Positions 51,641 through 63,535 of a DNA stretch of 64,000 nucleotides are shown one piece after another (positions within the stretch are counted from its first letter, which is position 1; each line of letters starts with the position of its first letter). The DNA is from Henricia sp. BOLD:AAB3569 (lineage: Eukaryota; Echinodermata; Asteroidea; Spinulosida; Echinasteridae), in the NCBI GenBank assembly GCA_037783545.1, contig JBBELK010001244.1, forward strand, positions 248,001 through 312,000, in the 5' to 3' direction. The notes under the pieces were generated by a model. The model searched no databases. It was not told the DNA's origin and saw nothing but the letters and a program-made list of their open reading frames with translations. Both the position numbers and the translations under genes were made by a program.

Positions 51641-51835
51641 GTGTAAAAGGATAATACGAGTGCCTGCCGCACCTCTCACAGTCGTGCTCCCCTCCCTCAA
51701 TTTGCAAACGATTTACTTCTCAGCTGTGTGGTCCGAAATGGGTGCTGTGTACTGCCTGTACATGTATGCTGTTCCAACGCGATGCGTTGTACATACATGT
51801 ACGTAAATGTGCAAAATAACCTTACTTAACATACG

Positions 51836-52238
51836 TAAATGTGCCCCTCTCAATTGTGTAACCCCTCCCACAATTGTGCGATCCTCCCTTAATTGTGCGC
51901 CCCCTACTAATTGTGCGCCCCCCTCTCTCAATTGTGCAACCCCTCCCACAATTGTGCGATCCTCCCTTATTTGTGCTCCCCCTACCTCTCAATTGTGCGC
52001 CCCCTCCCCCAAGTGTGCCTGTCACAACCCCTCTCAATTGTGCTCCCTCTCAATTGTGCACCCCCTCATAATTGTGCGCCCCTCTCTCAATTGTGCGCCC
52101 CTCCCCCAAGTGTGCCTGTTACAACCCCTCTCAATTGTGCTCCCCCTGCCTTAATTGTGCGCCCCTGCCAGGCACCTGTGCACCCCCTGCCAGGCACCTG
52201 TGCTTGCCCTCCCCTCCCTACCTGCCCAATGTGCACTT
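51836..52238. repeat. Pyrimidine-rich minisatellite (CAATTGTGCGCCCCCTCT)
   Basis: More than 20 diverged 16-18-base units centred on AATTGTGC, C/T rich between. A longer higher-order repeat is visible (the AAGTGTGCCTGT(C/T)ACAACCCC block twice). Overlapping open frames on both strands come from the repeat. Confidence 0.88.
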
Positions 52239-52249
52239 AAAGGCCCAGT

Positions 52250-53320
52250 GTATCATTTGCAATAACCCCAAAAAGTAATCGATGAGTTTACAGGGGAAAA
52301 GTTCTGAAAGTAAAGATTAAATTAATAGCAACTACCCAATGAAAGGTTTCTGCTCAAAGTGATATAATTTTACCAGAAAATAATCTGTAAAGATGAAATT
52401 ATTTATATTTTTTGCAAACAATTTACTTATTTTTGGTTCACATCTACGCAGTCCAAAATGCATGGACGCTGTGTACTTCGTGTACGTGTTCCAACGCGAT
52501 GCATTTTTATGGATCGCGCGCACATGCAGTGTATGATGTGCGCCACAGAGTGCATGACGCAAGCCACATAGTACCCGATCAACTGAAAACGAATATTTGA
52601 AACACTCCGCCAAGACCAGAAAAACGCGTATGGATTTTCATGGTTTTATTTTTAAACGTGGTACATTTGACAAAGATTAAATTTCTTCGGATGAGTTTGT
52701 TGATGTCTTTCTTTTAATTTATAATGGTTTTATTCGCAGAATCGCTCAAAAACAGATCATCTACAGGGCCTTTAAACAAGATAAACCCAAAATTTAACAT
52801 ATTTTATGCTTTTTATGTTACATGTACATGTACTTTTTTATTTAGAAAATAGTGAATTTATAAAATGACATTTTGTTCCATATATGTATTGCTATTTTTT
52901 GTGAAGTTTGTATTCTCTTTTCAGTGGGTCACACATGTATTTCTCTTTCTTTATTGTTACAATGGGCGAGGTCACAATTCTGTGTGTGTTACGTGTTAGT
53001 GTTAGTATTAACAGATCTGTTAACATGGCATTAATCTCTAACTGAATGTCAAGGTTAACACCATGTTAACAGATCTGTTAACACGGTGTTAACACCATGT
53101 TAATTCTGCACACTGTACAAGGGCGAAGTCACAACTCTGTGTTGCGTGTTAGTATATAACATAACAAACAGCTCGTGTAACATATGTTAACGGATCTGTT
53201 AAGTTAATCTGAACGAAGTGGGTGGTGTTAATTTGGATTATTTTAGAACTTTCGTAATTCTCAATAAATTAATGTTAAGTTTTCAACATAATTTATAAAT
53301 GTGTTCTATCCACATTCTAC
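52250..53320. other. Non-coding stretch with small dyads
   Basis: No gene seen. 52985-53230 holds a two-fold repeat (GTCACAA(T/C)TCTGTGT) and nested GTTAAC/AGATCT dyads around TTAACAGATCTGTTAA. Confidence 0.5.
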
Positions 53321-53739
53321 CGAAGTCATCTTTTGTTGGTTGCCTAGGCAATTGGCTCTAAACTAAAAATCACTAAACCATGTTTAGTATTTGCTGGATA
53401 TAAATAGTTTAATTTGGTTTGAAATCAACTTTCTTTGCCAAGAGAGGGCGCTGTTTGTCTGATGTCACTTTAGGAATCCACCGGTGAAATGTACAGAAAA
53501 AAAATTATAATTCCAACTGCTGGCTGTGTTTGCACGGGGAACTTCATAATGCACGGAATAACAAACAAGGGAAAAATAAATGTAGAAATAGGTACCGGTA
53601 TACGTAATCGTGCACAAACCAATTGAACATTCCTGTCAGTGCCTGATACGACATCACAAGGTTCCTTAGAAATTTGTATTCATAAAGGGCAACAACTTCT
53701 TTTGCAGACTACATGTATGTAACTGAGAAAAATAGTTAG

Positions 53740-54068
53740 GAGCTTGTCCAGATTTTTCTAGAAAATGGATTTTGTTCTGACCTAACAATCATGTAAAATA
53801 TCTCCCCAAAATACTATCCATGGGAAAACAATGAGAAATTTGCAATCTCCAATTTGGATATGGAAGCAAAAAGGTTGGTGTAATTACTGCACTGCTTTAT
53901 GAAACGGATAAATTAGTTTACAAAACTTGTGGTTTTTTACGATATCCTTAAAAATATATACGGATTGAGAACGCGAAATTTCAGAATGGTAATGGGAAAA
54001 ATATGACAATTGATATCAAAACCTAAATACCCTTTGGAAAATTTGGTGGGTCAAAAATGTGATCTGGT
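53740..54068. mobile_element. Family E copy
   Basis: GGAGCTTGTCCAGATTTTTC to AATGTGATCTGGTCACAGC with typical interior. The right end is lost at the junction with a family C half. Confidence 0.7.
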
Positions 54069-54148
54069 CACAGCAAAGGCATGGAGCTGCATACATGTAT
54101 TTCTTGGCACGAAATTGGCGCGCGCGCATTAATTGCAGACGAGCCTCT
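54069..54148. mobile_element. Half copy of family C
   Basis: AAAGGCATGGAGCTGC to GCAGACGAGCCT. The left half is missing. Confidence 0.65.
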
Positions 54149-54928
54149 GGGTCATTCCGCGTCAAATCAACCAATTTTCTGAAAAGTTCCCAGGTGACCC
54201 TCTCAGATTTTGATGAAATTTCATAAGAATGATTGAGTGTGGCCCAAATGAACACATACAAATAAGTAAAACCATGAAGGAGTTAAGTGCCAAAGCTGAA
54301 ATTTAGTGTATAAGTAGATATAATATATATGTTTAAGTGGTGTAAATTTAATTGATCGCGGGGTCAACTGGGGTCAAGACGGGAGGGGTCTTTTTGACCT
54401 TTTTTCTGGCTGGAGCCAGCTTTGGGCCCATGCCATTTCTTAATTAATGCATTGGTGAGCTTATAATTGTTTATGGCTATAGACATGCACCCATAGATAC
54501 TACCTATGGAATATAGGATGTATTTGACCCCTCATGTGGGCACAGGGTGACCCCAAAAATCACAAAAAAACATTTTCGGCTGATTATAGAAAAATAAAGG
54601 AGATACAGTTAAATTGAATGCAGATTAATGAATCTTGCCAAGAAGTAAGCTAGAATACCAAATTTGAGCTCTTTACCTGGTACAAAGACTGAACTATGAG
54701 CTTTCAAAGTTGGAAAATATCACAAAAATCACTTTTCACGACACTCGTGAGCACAAAATGGCCCTCTTGACCAAATTTCAACTGGTCATATCTCGAAAAC
54801 GACATGGAGAATGATCTTACTTTTTTGTATGTGTTCATTTGGGCCACACTCAATCATTCTCATGAAATTTCATCAAAATCTGAGAGGGTCACCTGGGGAC
54901 CACTGGTTGATTTGACATGGAATGACCC
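54149..54928. mobile_element. Family B foldback copy, left arm shortened, CTCT target duplication
   Basis: GGGTCATTCCGCGTCAAATC at the left, GATTTGACATGGAATGACCC at the right, with CTCT immediately outside both ends (54145-54148, 54929-54932). Most of the left arm is deleted, so the hairpin is now about 130 bases. Confidence 0.85.
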
Positions 54929-55060
54929 CTCTTCCTTTCAATGCAAAAGCCATGGATTTTAGATGTTTTCTCTACGTTTGCTGAGTAGAGCTGAATTGTT
55001 TTGAAGGCATGTTTCAGGAATTCAAGGTTTTAAGTCTGATTCCTGTGTTAAAGACACAGT

Positions 55061-56047
55061 TCATCTCATTTTCATGGTGGATCGTTTAAGGGAGTAACCG
55101 CGCGGAATGTCCCTCCAGTGCATCCACTGTATGCCCTGACTTCGCTTGATGGCGGAAAAATCAGTCTGATTGTAATATTTACCATTGAGATGACTGAAGA
55201 AGCAACGATCGAACCACCAAGCACCCTGATAAGTTTGTGCACAATTTCCACCGGAAAGATTATCACGATCCTTGGTATAGAATTTTATATTCTTGTGGGT
55301 TTCCAGTGAATCGCCAGCTGTACTACCAGCATTGTATAAGCCAAAGTGGAGTGTGTACTTATCACCTGAGATATAAAAATCACCGTACTCGGCCCAAGCT
55401 GTTTTTCCTTCCCAGTCCCACAAGTCCACTCGCAGCTGCCATTGTCCTGTCTGAGTCAGGATGCGTAGAGCTTCGTTTCCAAGCCAGAACTCACCAGTCA
55501 GATTGCCAAAGCCGTGCTTGTATTCATCCCAGGTACGGTAGAAGTCAACCGAGCCATCTTGACGCCTCTGAAAGACGATCCATCCTCCCCCATCAGTCTC
55601 CATGTCACAGTAGACCTGTAAGCCATTAGTCAGTCTAGTAGGACAAATGGTGTAGATACCATTGTCAAGGTGACCAGCTGTTAGCAGCTCCTGACAGCTG
55701 GTGAACTTGTCAGGTATTGGGAAGTTGAGTGTTTCAAAGTTCTTATCAAAGTAGACTGCTCCTGGCAGATGCACAAAGTCACACGGGTGTTGGATTCTTG
55801 TAGCATTGCTTAATTCACACAACTTTCTCTCTGCATAGTACTTGAATCGACTACATTTGTAGTCGATTGAGCATTCACGGCCACAAATGACCAGAGAAGA
55901 TGCCTTCACCTCCAGATAGACGTGATTCTGGAAAGCTTGATTGTCTGCCCCATAGAAAGTTAAAGTCATTTGACTTGAACAACTGCTCTCGGTTTTTCCA
56001 ATTGTCAGAGTGACGAAGGAGCAGAGAGTTGCCAAGATCAATAACAT
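55061..56047 (-). CDS. Secreted PAN/apple-like plus fibrinogen C-terminal domain protein, single exon
   Basis: 328 residues with no intron. A signal peptide (residues 1-18, MLLILATLCSFVTLTIGK) is followed by a PAN/apple-like module (about 22-105) with cysteines 55, 59, 65, 77 and 89. A fibrinogen-related domain follows (about 117-328): [38 protein letters not shown], a TKDRDN calcium-binding loop (258-263), CAQTYQGAWWFDRC with the C269/C282 pair, and LNGKYYN. N-glycosylation sites are likely at 81, 182, 263 and 293. Such proteins act outside the cell as ficolin-like, often sugar- or acetyl-group-binding, lectins; ligand and role here are unknown. A tandem copy at 61388 has decayed. The intact frame and conserved cysteines suggest a functional gene. 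Confidence 0.93.
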   Translation of the reverse strand: MLLILATLCSFVTLTIGKTESSCSSQMTLTFYGADNQAFQNHVYLEVKASSLVICGRECSIDYKCSRFKYYAERKLCELSNATRIQHPCDFVHLPGAVYFDKNFETLNFPIPDKFTSCQELLTAGHLDNGIYTICPTRLTNGLQVYCDMETDGGGWIVFQRRQDGSVDFYRTWDEYKHGFGNLTGEFWLGNEALRILTQTGQWQLRVDLWDWEGKTAWAEYGDFYISGDKYTLHFGLYNAGSTAGDSLETHKNIKFYTKDRDNLSGGNCAQTYQGAWWFDRCFFSHLNGKYYNQTDFSAIKRSQGIQWMHWRDIPRGYSLKRSTMKMR

Positions 56048-56345
56048 CTTGAGGTCAGGAAGGAAAATGCCAAATGCAAAAAAGTATGGCAGATTGACTA
56101 AATTTTTCTTGTCACTGAGGAACTGACCATGTACTAGCTGACCGTTTGTTGGCTGCTGGCTGTAACAGCTGTCGAGTCAGGTGGTTGACTGAAGTCACAG
56201 TCAGCGCTGCTCAGTTGAGGTCCTGATATTGCCACTGAGGAACTGTCCAGCTGACCGTTTGTTGGCTGTAACGGCTGTCGAGTCAAGAGGTTGACTAAAG
56301 TGTACATAAGTTGGCGCTGCTCAGACTAGGCCCTAAAATCTGAGA
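56048..56345 (-). promoter_or_regulatory. 5' flank of the fibrinogen-domain gene, duplicated in the paralog
   Basis: Contains two diverged copies of GCCACTGAGGAACTG and (C/A)AGCTGACCGTTTGTTGGC about 100 bases apart. The same block sits upstream of the pseudogene (62519-62642 and 63419-63535). No clear TATA box was identified, so its promoter role is inferred from position. Confidence 0.45.
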
Positions 56346-56663
56346 CTACCGGTAGACAACTCAGGGGCTAGCTTTTTGTTGGTGATTGCATGGCTGTGAA
56401 TGTCAGTGTATCCATGCAGCCAAGTTTAATTTTCGCTGGCAGATCAATATTTTCCTCTCTACAGTAATGTGTGCACTGAACTGATATCCAAAGTATTTAG
56501 CCAATCAACATAGTATTGTTCAGATTGAGTGTACGTGACAAATCCTTTGTTTTGCTGATTTCCAGTCAAGCGCAAGATTACCATGGTAACCATCACTCTG
56601 TGGTAAACAATGCAGTCAGGCCATAAGACAATGGTAGTTCAAACGATGTGGTTTCATTATGTT

Positions 56664-56940
56664 TGTTAATTAGGGTTTGTTTTGCCCTTACCCGACGTAT
56701 ATTAGCACTGTATACTCGTTGCTTTCCCGATTCGAACCCACGACCTCCTGCAAACAAGCGGGCCTCCCACTGTGCGATTTTAGCCACGAATTAGCTACGA
56801 TTAGCTACGATTGTGTATAGACTCTACACACAATCCTGCCAATCGTACCTAATTTGTGGCCAAAATCGCACAGTGGGAGGCCTGCTTGAACCACTTGACC
56901 ACCGAGCTAGCCGGTGTTGAATGGCTTGTTCGAATCAGTT
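56664..56940 (-). mobile_element. SINE2 copy interrupted by a palindromic MITE
   Basis: The SINE2 body and B-box (56664-56760) are separated from the A-box half (56883-56930, CTAGCTCGGTGGTCAAGTGG) by the MITE 56762-56882. Confidence 0.7.
56762..56882. mobile_element. Palindromic MITE (GCCTCCCACTGTGCGATTTT)
   Basis: GCCTCCCACTGTGCGATTTT and its complement AAAATCGCACAGTGGGAGGC, with about 45-base arms. Confidence 0.78.
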
Positions 56941-56969
56941 ATTAGTAACGGGAATCGCAATTAATAATG

Positions 56970-57147
56970 AATGTTTGTTTTGCCCTTACCTGACGTACAT
57001 GTATATTAGCACTGTATACTCAGTGCTTTCCTGAAACACTCTGAAAAACTTAATACATGTACATGTAGCGTGCTCGGGCGGGATTCGAACCCATGACCTC
57101 ATGCAAACAAGACAGACGTCTTAACCACTCAACCACCGAGCTACCGG
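56970..57147 (-). mobile_element. SINE2 copy, complete head
   Basis: GCTCGGTGGTTGAGTGGTTAAG and GGGTTCGAATCCCGCCCGAG, with the body ending GTCAGGTAAGGGC. An ACATGTACATGTA stretch interrupts the body. Confidence 0.78.
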
Positions 57148-57485
57148 TAGCCCGTTTTATTATGAATGTATGACTGGTATTCAGCAAGGACGTTGTAAGC
57201 TCTGGACATGGTTTTTGTTAAAATTTAACATTTTACATATGGCACTGATAAGATGATCATAATATGTTTTAACAAAATATTAAGGATACTTGTTCACAAA
57301 CCAATGGCAAATTTATATCTTTTTTAGTGCTGAAATTACACTTTTAACTGAAACAATAGGCCGAATACATACCGTAAAAACTACTGTATAAAAAGAAGCA
57401 CCAAGCAAATAGCATAAGCTTATTAAGCAGAAGCAAACGTAGAAGAAATTGATTGAAACCATATATTTTCGTAAGCTTCCTTAGC

Positions 57486-57930
57486 AATGCATAGTTCCGA
57501 GATTTCCCAGTTAACCCCGCCCCCTTGGATATTGTTGCTATGTGCTCACAAGCCATCGCAAAAAAATGGCGAGACTACGTACAAAGCAACGGGACTCGGC
57601 ATGGAAAGCACAGATTCATTGGAAAAAAACCCAAAGGTATTTATGTTTTGAGGTCGACAGTTACCGTAGCACACACTAGCAAAGGGCTAGTAATGCAGGG
57701 ATGCCATATCTTTCATAAAAATGCGCTTTCATACCTTTAAACAGCGAATCGCCTAACATTGAAACCAAAATTCACCCGGTCACTAGAGTATACAACATAC
57801 AAACTGTATGGGCAGAACATCGCGGATTGTTTGTGATGATTGCATCACTTTGACCTTTGTGGGCGCCGTCTGCTAGCTCTGTTGTGATTGGTCGCGGGTT
57901 CGGCTTGATTGACAGGTCGGAACTATGTAT
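57486..57930. mobile_element. Family G element, complete
   Basis: ATAGTTCCGAGATTTCCCAG at the left and ATTGACAGGTCGGAACTAT at the right. About 445 bp and non-coding. Confidence 0.8.
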
Positions 57931-57989
57931 TGCTTGGGCTTCTGGACAATATCGCTATTCATCAAGGGGCGCGCGCATAAATGTTTGAG

Positions 57990-59420
57990 CAAATCATCCT
58001 GCTTCTGAACATGTTAGACCTATGCTGACCGTTTCTAAAGGTAGAAAACGATTCTTGTGTGATAAGCAAGAGCTCAAGATCCTATTTCGGGATCTTGAAA
58101 CACTACAAGAAAATGCTCAGTGGCAGAAGCAAAAACTTGTTCTTATAAATGTGTTTTACATGTTTAGGCAATTGCTAATCTAGTAAGCTTTAAATTTGCT
58201 TAGAGGAAATTAGTTATTGATTTGCTTCAAAGTACAGAGCACTTGCCTATTTTTATGTGTACGTATGTAAAAGCCTAGAAAAAGCAAAATTTGTTTTTGC
58301 TACAAGTAGTTTCTATGTATTCCTATTAGAATGAATGTAATTAAAGCGAGGCTTACAGAAAAAAATAGTTTGGTCCAGTGATTCTCAACGGAGGATAATG
58401 CGCAGACGCACTGATCGTGCGCGACTCGTACTATGGGGAACAAGGCAAAGATGGACGCACCGTGATAAAGGTCTACATGATGGGGGTCTAACACTGAGCC
58501 TGAAATGGCATCTCAGAGCATCTAGATTCACAATAGATGGTAAATATTCATTAAGACTTGCCAGCTAATGCTTCGATAGGTTGAAATACCGGTACATTAT
58601 GCAGACCAATGGACAACGCATACATTCATGAACAGGGCGCCTGATAATCGATGCATGTGAATCATGATTTACAATAGACCGATCCAGTAAGCTCCGCCCA
58701 TTTTGAAATTGACCAATCACAGCCTCAGGTAACCAAAAAGTGGATCTCCATTTTGGTTACCCGATTCCTCAATTTTGTGCACAGAGCTACGGCAAATGCA
58801 GCACGAGTGACGCAAAAACACCATAAACATCAGAGGAGGCTAGCGGGTTTAAAACGGATTGTATAAGACTATCCTAACCTACACATACTTTTAATCCCTT
58901 CATAAATGTGTTTTTGTGTAAACGTGAACAACTTACCAAAATTAGCTTGTCGTTTTGCTAAGTTGTGCATTCACTTCGTTTTAGATGTGTGTCGAGATGT
59001 TTTAGTTCGATGGCGCGCGTTACGCGTATTGCAGGCGTGTTGTACGTGCACGCATACGACCGGATACTTAAGTGCACATTTTGCTTTCGAGCGTGCAGTT
59101 TCTATGTGCATGTTTCAATATGCGCGCTGACCAGGGCGCGGACATGTATAATTTTGCGTTTTTCTCTAAATCATATTTTAAAAGTAAAAATAAAGGTCAA
59201 ATTACATGTACCGTAGTAAGGTACACTAGAATGTTAATAAACACTTAAAGTTCAAATGTAACAATTTGCCTGCTCCCCCTTTATTTCCACGTTTTGTGCT
59301 GTATACAGTGTACGTATACATGTACATCTTCGTCAAATTTACTAACATGACGGAAACAAAATTGGAAACTTTCTTCCCTAAAATATTGCACTAGAGCTTG
59401 CATTGCACTTTTGCACTGCA
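57990..59420. other. Non-coding stretch, nothing firmly recognised
   Basis: Includes a short ATAGACCGATCCAGTAAGCTCC repeat-like block near 58675 and CpG-rich, T-rich sequence at 58980-59140. No open frame here shows a family signal. Confidence 0.45.
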
Positions 59421-59424
59421 CTTA

Positions 59425-59620
59425 AGCCTACATGTAGCGTACATCGACCTTACACTTTTCTCCCCATGCATTAAGCCTACATGTAGCGTACATCGACCTT
59501 ACACTTCTCTCCTCAGTGCATAAGCCTACATGTAGCGTACATCGACCTTGCACTTCTCTCCTCAGTGCATAAGCCTACATGTAGCGTACATCGACCTTGC
59601 ACTTTTCTCCCCAGTGCATA
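59425..59620. repeat. 52-bp tandem repeat (4 units, AAGCCTACATGTAGCGTACATC)
   Basis: Four near-identical units with GCGTACATCGACCTT(A/G)CACTT, then CTCTCCTCAGTGCAT. The GCGTACATCGACCTTGCA core is shared with 2195-2890. Confidence 0.88.
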
Positions 59621-59622
59621 GA

Positions 59623-59781
59623 CAGCCAAAGTGTGACGAGGGTTGCCGTGGCAATTGGCTCTAAACTATCATGGCTGTCGGAAAAAGTACCATTGCAAAG
59701 CATGGTTCAGTGATTTTTGGTTTTAGAGCCAATTGCCTGGGCAATCAACAAAATATGACGTATTCGCTTTGTCTGTTAAGC
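59623..59781. mobile_element. Family F MITE, complete
   Basis: TAGACAGCCAAAGTGTGACG to GACGTATTCGCTTTGTCTGTTA, with TA at both ends. Confidence 0.7.
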
Positions 59782-60155
59782 CTAGCGTACATCGACCTAG
59801 CATTAAGTTTAGAGTACATTGACCTTGCAACTGGAAGCAACTATTGGCAACTGGCATTTTCGACATTTTGGCAACACAGACCATATTGGTCTCAAAATAA
59901 AATAAATAAGTTTGTTGTTCTAAAGGGATAACTTTAGGCCCCAAAATGGGTTACAAATAGTGTGACAACGTGGCTTTTCTGAAAACCCTTTGGTCTGAAG
60001 CAAATCACATGAAACTTAATCCCGCAAAATGTACTTCAATGGAGATCAATTAACTTCATGAAAGAACCACCTATCCTGCCAGTTTTAAACATTGATGGAG
60101 AACAGATTTCACAAGCAAAAACAGTCAAACTTTTGGGTGTTTAATATACAGAATG

Positions 60156-60979
60156 CAGACCTTCATTTTTAAGGAGCGCAATCACGCAGGCGCTCCTACC
60201 GCGCTCCTCGTAATTTTCGGGGAGCGTAAAAAATAGCGCTAAAAAAATAACAGGACCATCAATGACCATGAAGTGTCCGAACGCCAACGCTGTACGGTGC
60301 GACTAAAATGGTCGCATTGGCGCCTAAAAATGTTCACATGCGACCAGTGATTAAATTCTTATCGCCATTGGCGACCACAAAATTCGCACCTTAGTCGCCC
60401 AAGGTGGGCATCAGTGATGTTTACGGGCGGTACAATCCAGTGTTCTGCTCTTTTTTAATATACTTGTGGCATGCAAACGACGATTGCGCATTGCATTTTT
60501 CCATTTCGCCACGTGCAACACACGGCCACAGCTTGAGTCTGCATTGTGTCCAACACAGCTTGTGTGCAATATACGTGCATAGACATGCATGCATCTGGTA
60601 TCCGACTGCGGCCCCAGACTGGCTCGGCCCCAGACCAACTCGGCCCCCATTGCCTTGTGTACAAACTCGGCCCAAGACTGACTCGGTCCCAATTGCCTTG
60701 TGTACAAACTCGTACCCAGACTGACTCGGCCTCAATTGCCTTGTGTACAAACTCGGCCCCAGACCAACTCGGCCCCCATTGCCTTGTGTACAAACTCGAC
60801 CCCAGACTGACTCGGCCCCAAACAGGCTAAACATTTGATTTTTCCCCAAAAGTCCATATACAGTGTGTTTTCAAAGATTTTAAGGAACTTTTTTTTTGTT
60901 AGGAGAGCTATTAGCTCTCCTCGATTATCTCAGGAGAGCAATTTAGGGCTCTCCTGACTTTTTTAAAAATGAAGGACTG
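60156..60979. mobile_element. Family O transposon, left copy, 6-bp target duplication AGAATG
   Basis: 824 bp with ends CAGACCTTCATTTTTAAGGAG and TTTTTTAAAAATGAAGGACTG, flanked by AGAATG (60150-60155, 60980-60985). The interior holds short dyads (GGAGCG..., GGTCGC...GCGACC), a minisatellite of about 44 bp (60600-60825) and an AGGAGAGCTATTAGCTCTCCT hairpin. No protein is evident. Confidence 0.9.
60600..60825. repeat. About 44-bp minisatellite inside family O
   Basis: Five units of GACTGACTCGGCCC(C)A then ATTGCCTTGTGTACAAACTCGG. The same units are in the right copy at 62800-62980. Overlapping open frames in all phases are artefacts of this. Confidence 0.88.
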
Positions 60980-61387
60980 AGAATGACCTCAAATGGGACA
61001 CAAATGTCAATTAAATACTACAATGAGCTAACAGGCGGTTACACATGTTCCGTGTTCTTAAAGGACAGGGGCTACCAACAGAGGATCTGTCGACAGAGGA
61101 TACATGTACTTGCGACCTCTGTTGGAATATGCTGCACCACTTTGGAATGGCAGGATAACTAAACATCAAGTTGATCTCCTTGAACGTGTGCAAAAAAGAT
61201 CACCGACAATTATATTATGTTCTAGTTATTATAACACGCCCTGGATATCGCTGGTACATGTATGTACCTATTTTGAGTAAAGACTGTTAATTTATTCCAG
61301 GGCCCTTTAAATGCAAAAGCCAATGATCTGAAGGGTGAATTCTGAAACACTGCTGCGTGGAGCTGAAATATCTGCAGCCATTCTGTT

Positions 61388-62476
<1,089 letters not shown>

Positions 62477-62642
62477 TTTGAGGTTAGGAAGCGAAACAGC
62501 AAATGCTGAGCAGACCAATATTTTCTTCTCTACAGTAATGCCACTGAGGAACTGGCCAGCTGACCGTTTGTTAGCAGTTGGCTCTAACAGTTGTCGAGTC
62601 AGGTGGTTACAGTAAGCACTGCTCAGTTGAGGTCCCGATATT

Positions 62643-63418
62643 CAGTCCTTCATTTTTAAAAAAGTCAGGAGAGCCCTAAATTGCTCTCCTGAGATAAACG
62701 AGGAGAGCTAATAGCTCTCCTCATAAAAAAAGTTCCTTAAAATCTTTGAAAACACTGTATATGGACTTTTGTGGAAAAATCAAATGTTTAGCCTGTTTGG
62801 GGCCGAGTCAGTCTGGGGCCGAGTTTGTACACAAGGCAATTGGGGCCGAGTCAGTCTGGGTACGAGTTTGTACACAAGGCAATTGGGGCCGAGTCAGTCT
62901 GGGGCCGAGTTTGTACACAAGGCAATGGGGGCCGAGTTGGTCTGGGGCCGAGTTTGGGGCCGAGCCAGTCTGGGGCCGCAGTATGTCTATGCACGTATAT
63001 TGCACACAAGCTGTGTTGGACACAATGCAGACCCAAGCTGTGGCCGTGTGTTGCACGTTTCGAAATAGAAAAATGCAATGCGCAATCGTCGTTTGCATGC
63101 CGCAAGTAGGCCTATATTAAAAAGAGCAGAACACTGAATTGCACCGCCCGTAAACATCACTGATGCCCACCTTGGGCGACTAAGGTGCAAATTTTGTGGT
63201 CGCCAATGGCGATAGGAATTTAATCACTGGTTGCATGTGAGCATTTTTAGGTGCCAATGCGACAATTTTAGTCGTACCGTACAGCGTTGGCGTTCGGACA
63301 CTTGGTCATTGATGGTCCCGTTATTTTTTGAGGAGCGCTATTTTTTACACTCCCCGAAAATTACGAGGAGTGCGGTAGGAGCGCCTGCGCGATCGCACTC
63401 CTTAAAAATGAAGGTCTG
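62643..63418. mobile_element. Family O transposon, right copy, 6-bp target duplication GATATT
   Basis: 776 bp, inverted relative to the left copy. Ends CAGTCCTTCATTTTTAAAAAA and CCTTAAAAATGAAGGTCTG, flanked by GATATT (62637-62642, 63419-63424). It is inserted in the 5' flank of the pseudogene; the intact paralog keeps the uninterrupted sequence CCTGATATTGCCACTGAGG near 56222. Confidence 0.92.
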
Positions 63419-63535
63419 GATATTGCCAATGAGGAACCGACCAGCTGACTGTTTGTTGGCTGTTGGGTGCAACGGCTTTCGAGTCAGGTGGTTGATTGAA
63501 GTCACAGTCAGTGCTGTTTTGCTGAGATCCTAATA

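Larger units (their letters stand above)
59998..61265 (+). pseudogene. Fossil non-LTR reverse transcriptase, split by a family O transposon
   Basis: 59998-60149 reads, with decay, NHMKLNPAKCTSMEIN and INIDGEQISQAKTVKLLGV-like sequence. 60986-61265 resumes with DLKWDTNVN and later RPLLEYAAPLWNG...HQVDLLERVQKRSP, the RT C-terminal region. Frameshifts and stops are present throughout. The intervening 60156-60979 is a transposon. This is dead LINE sequence. Confidence 0.75.

Noticed and set aside
51807..52240. Proline/cysteine-rich frames (NCAPP repeats) on both strands
   Set aside because: Low-complexity minisatellite; frames are open in several phases and have no start context or splice sites.
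60411..60849. Overlapping 94-142-residue frames on both strands, mirrored at 62746-63120
   Set aside because: They arise from the ~44-bp GC-rich minisatellite and flanks inside the two family O transposon copies.
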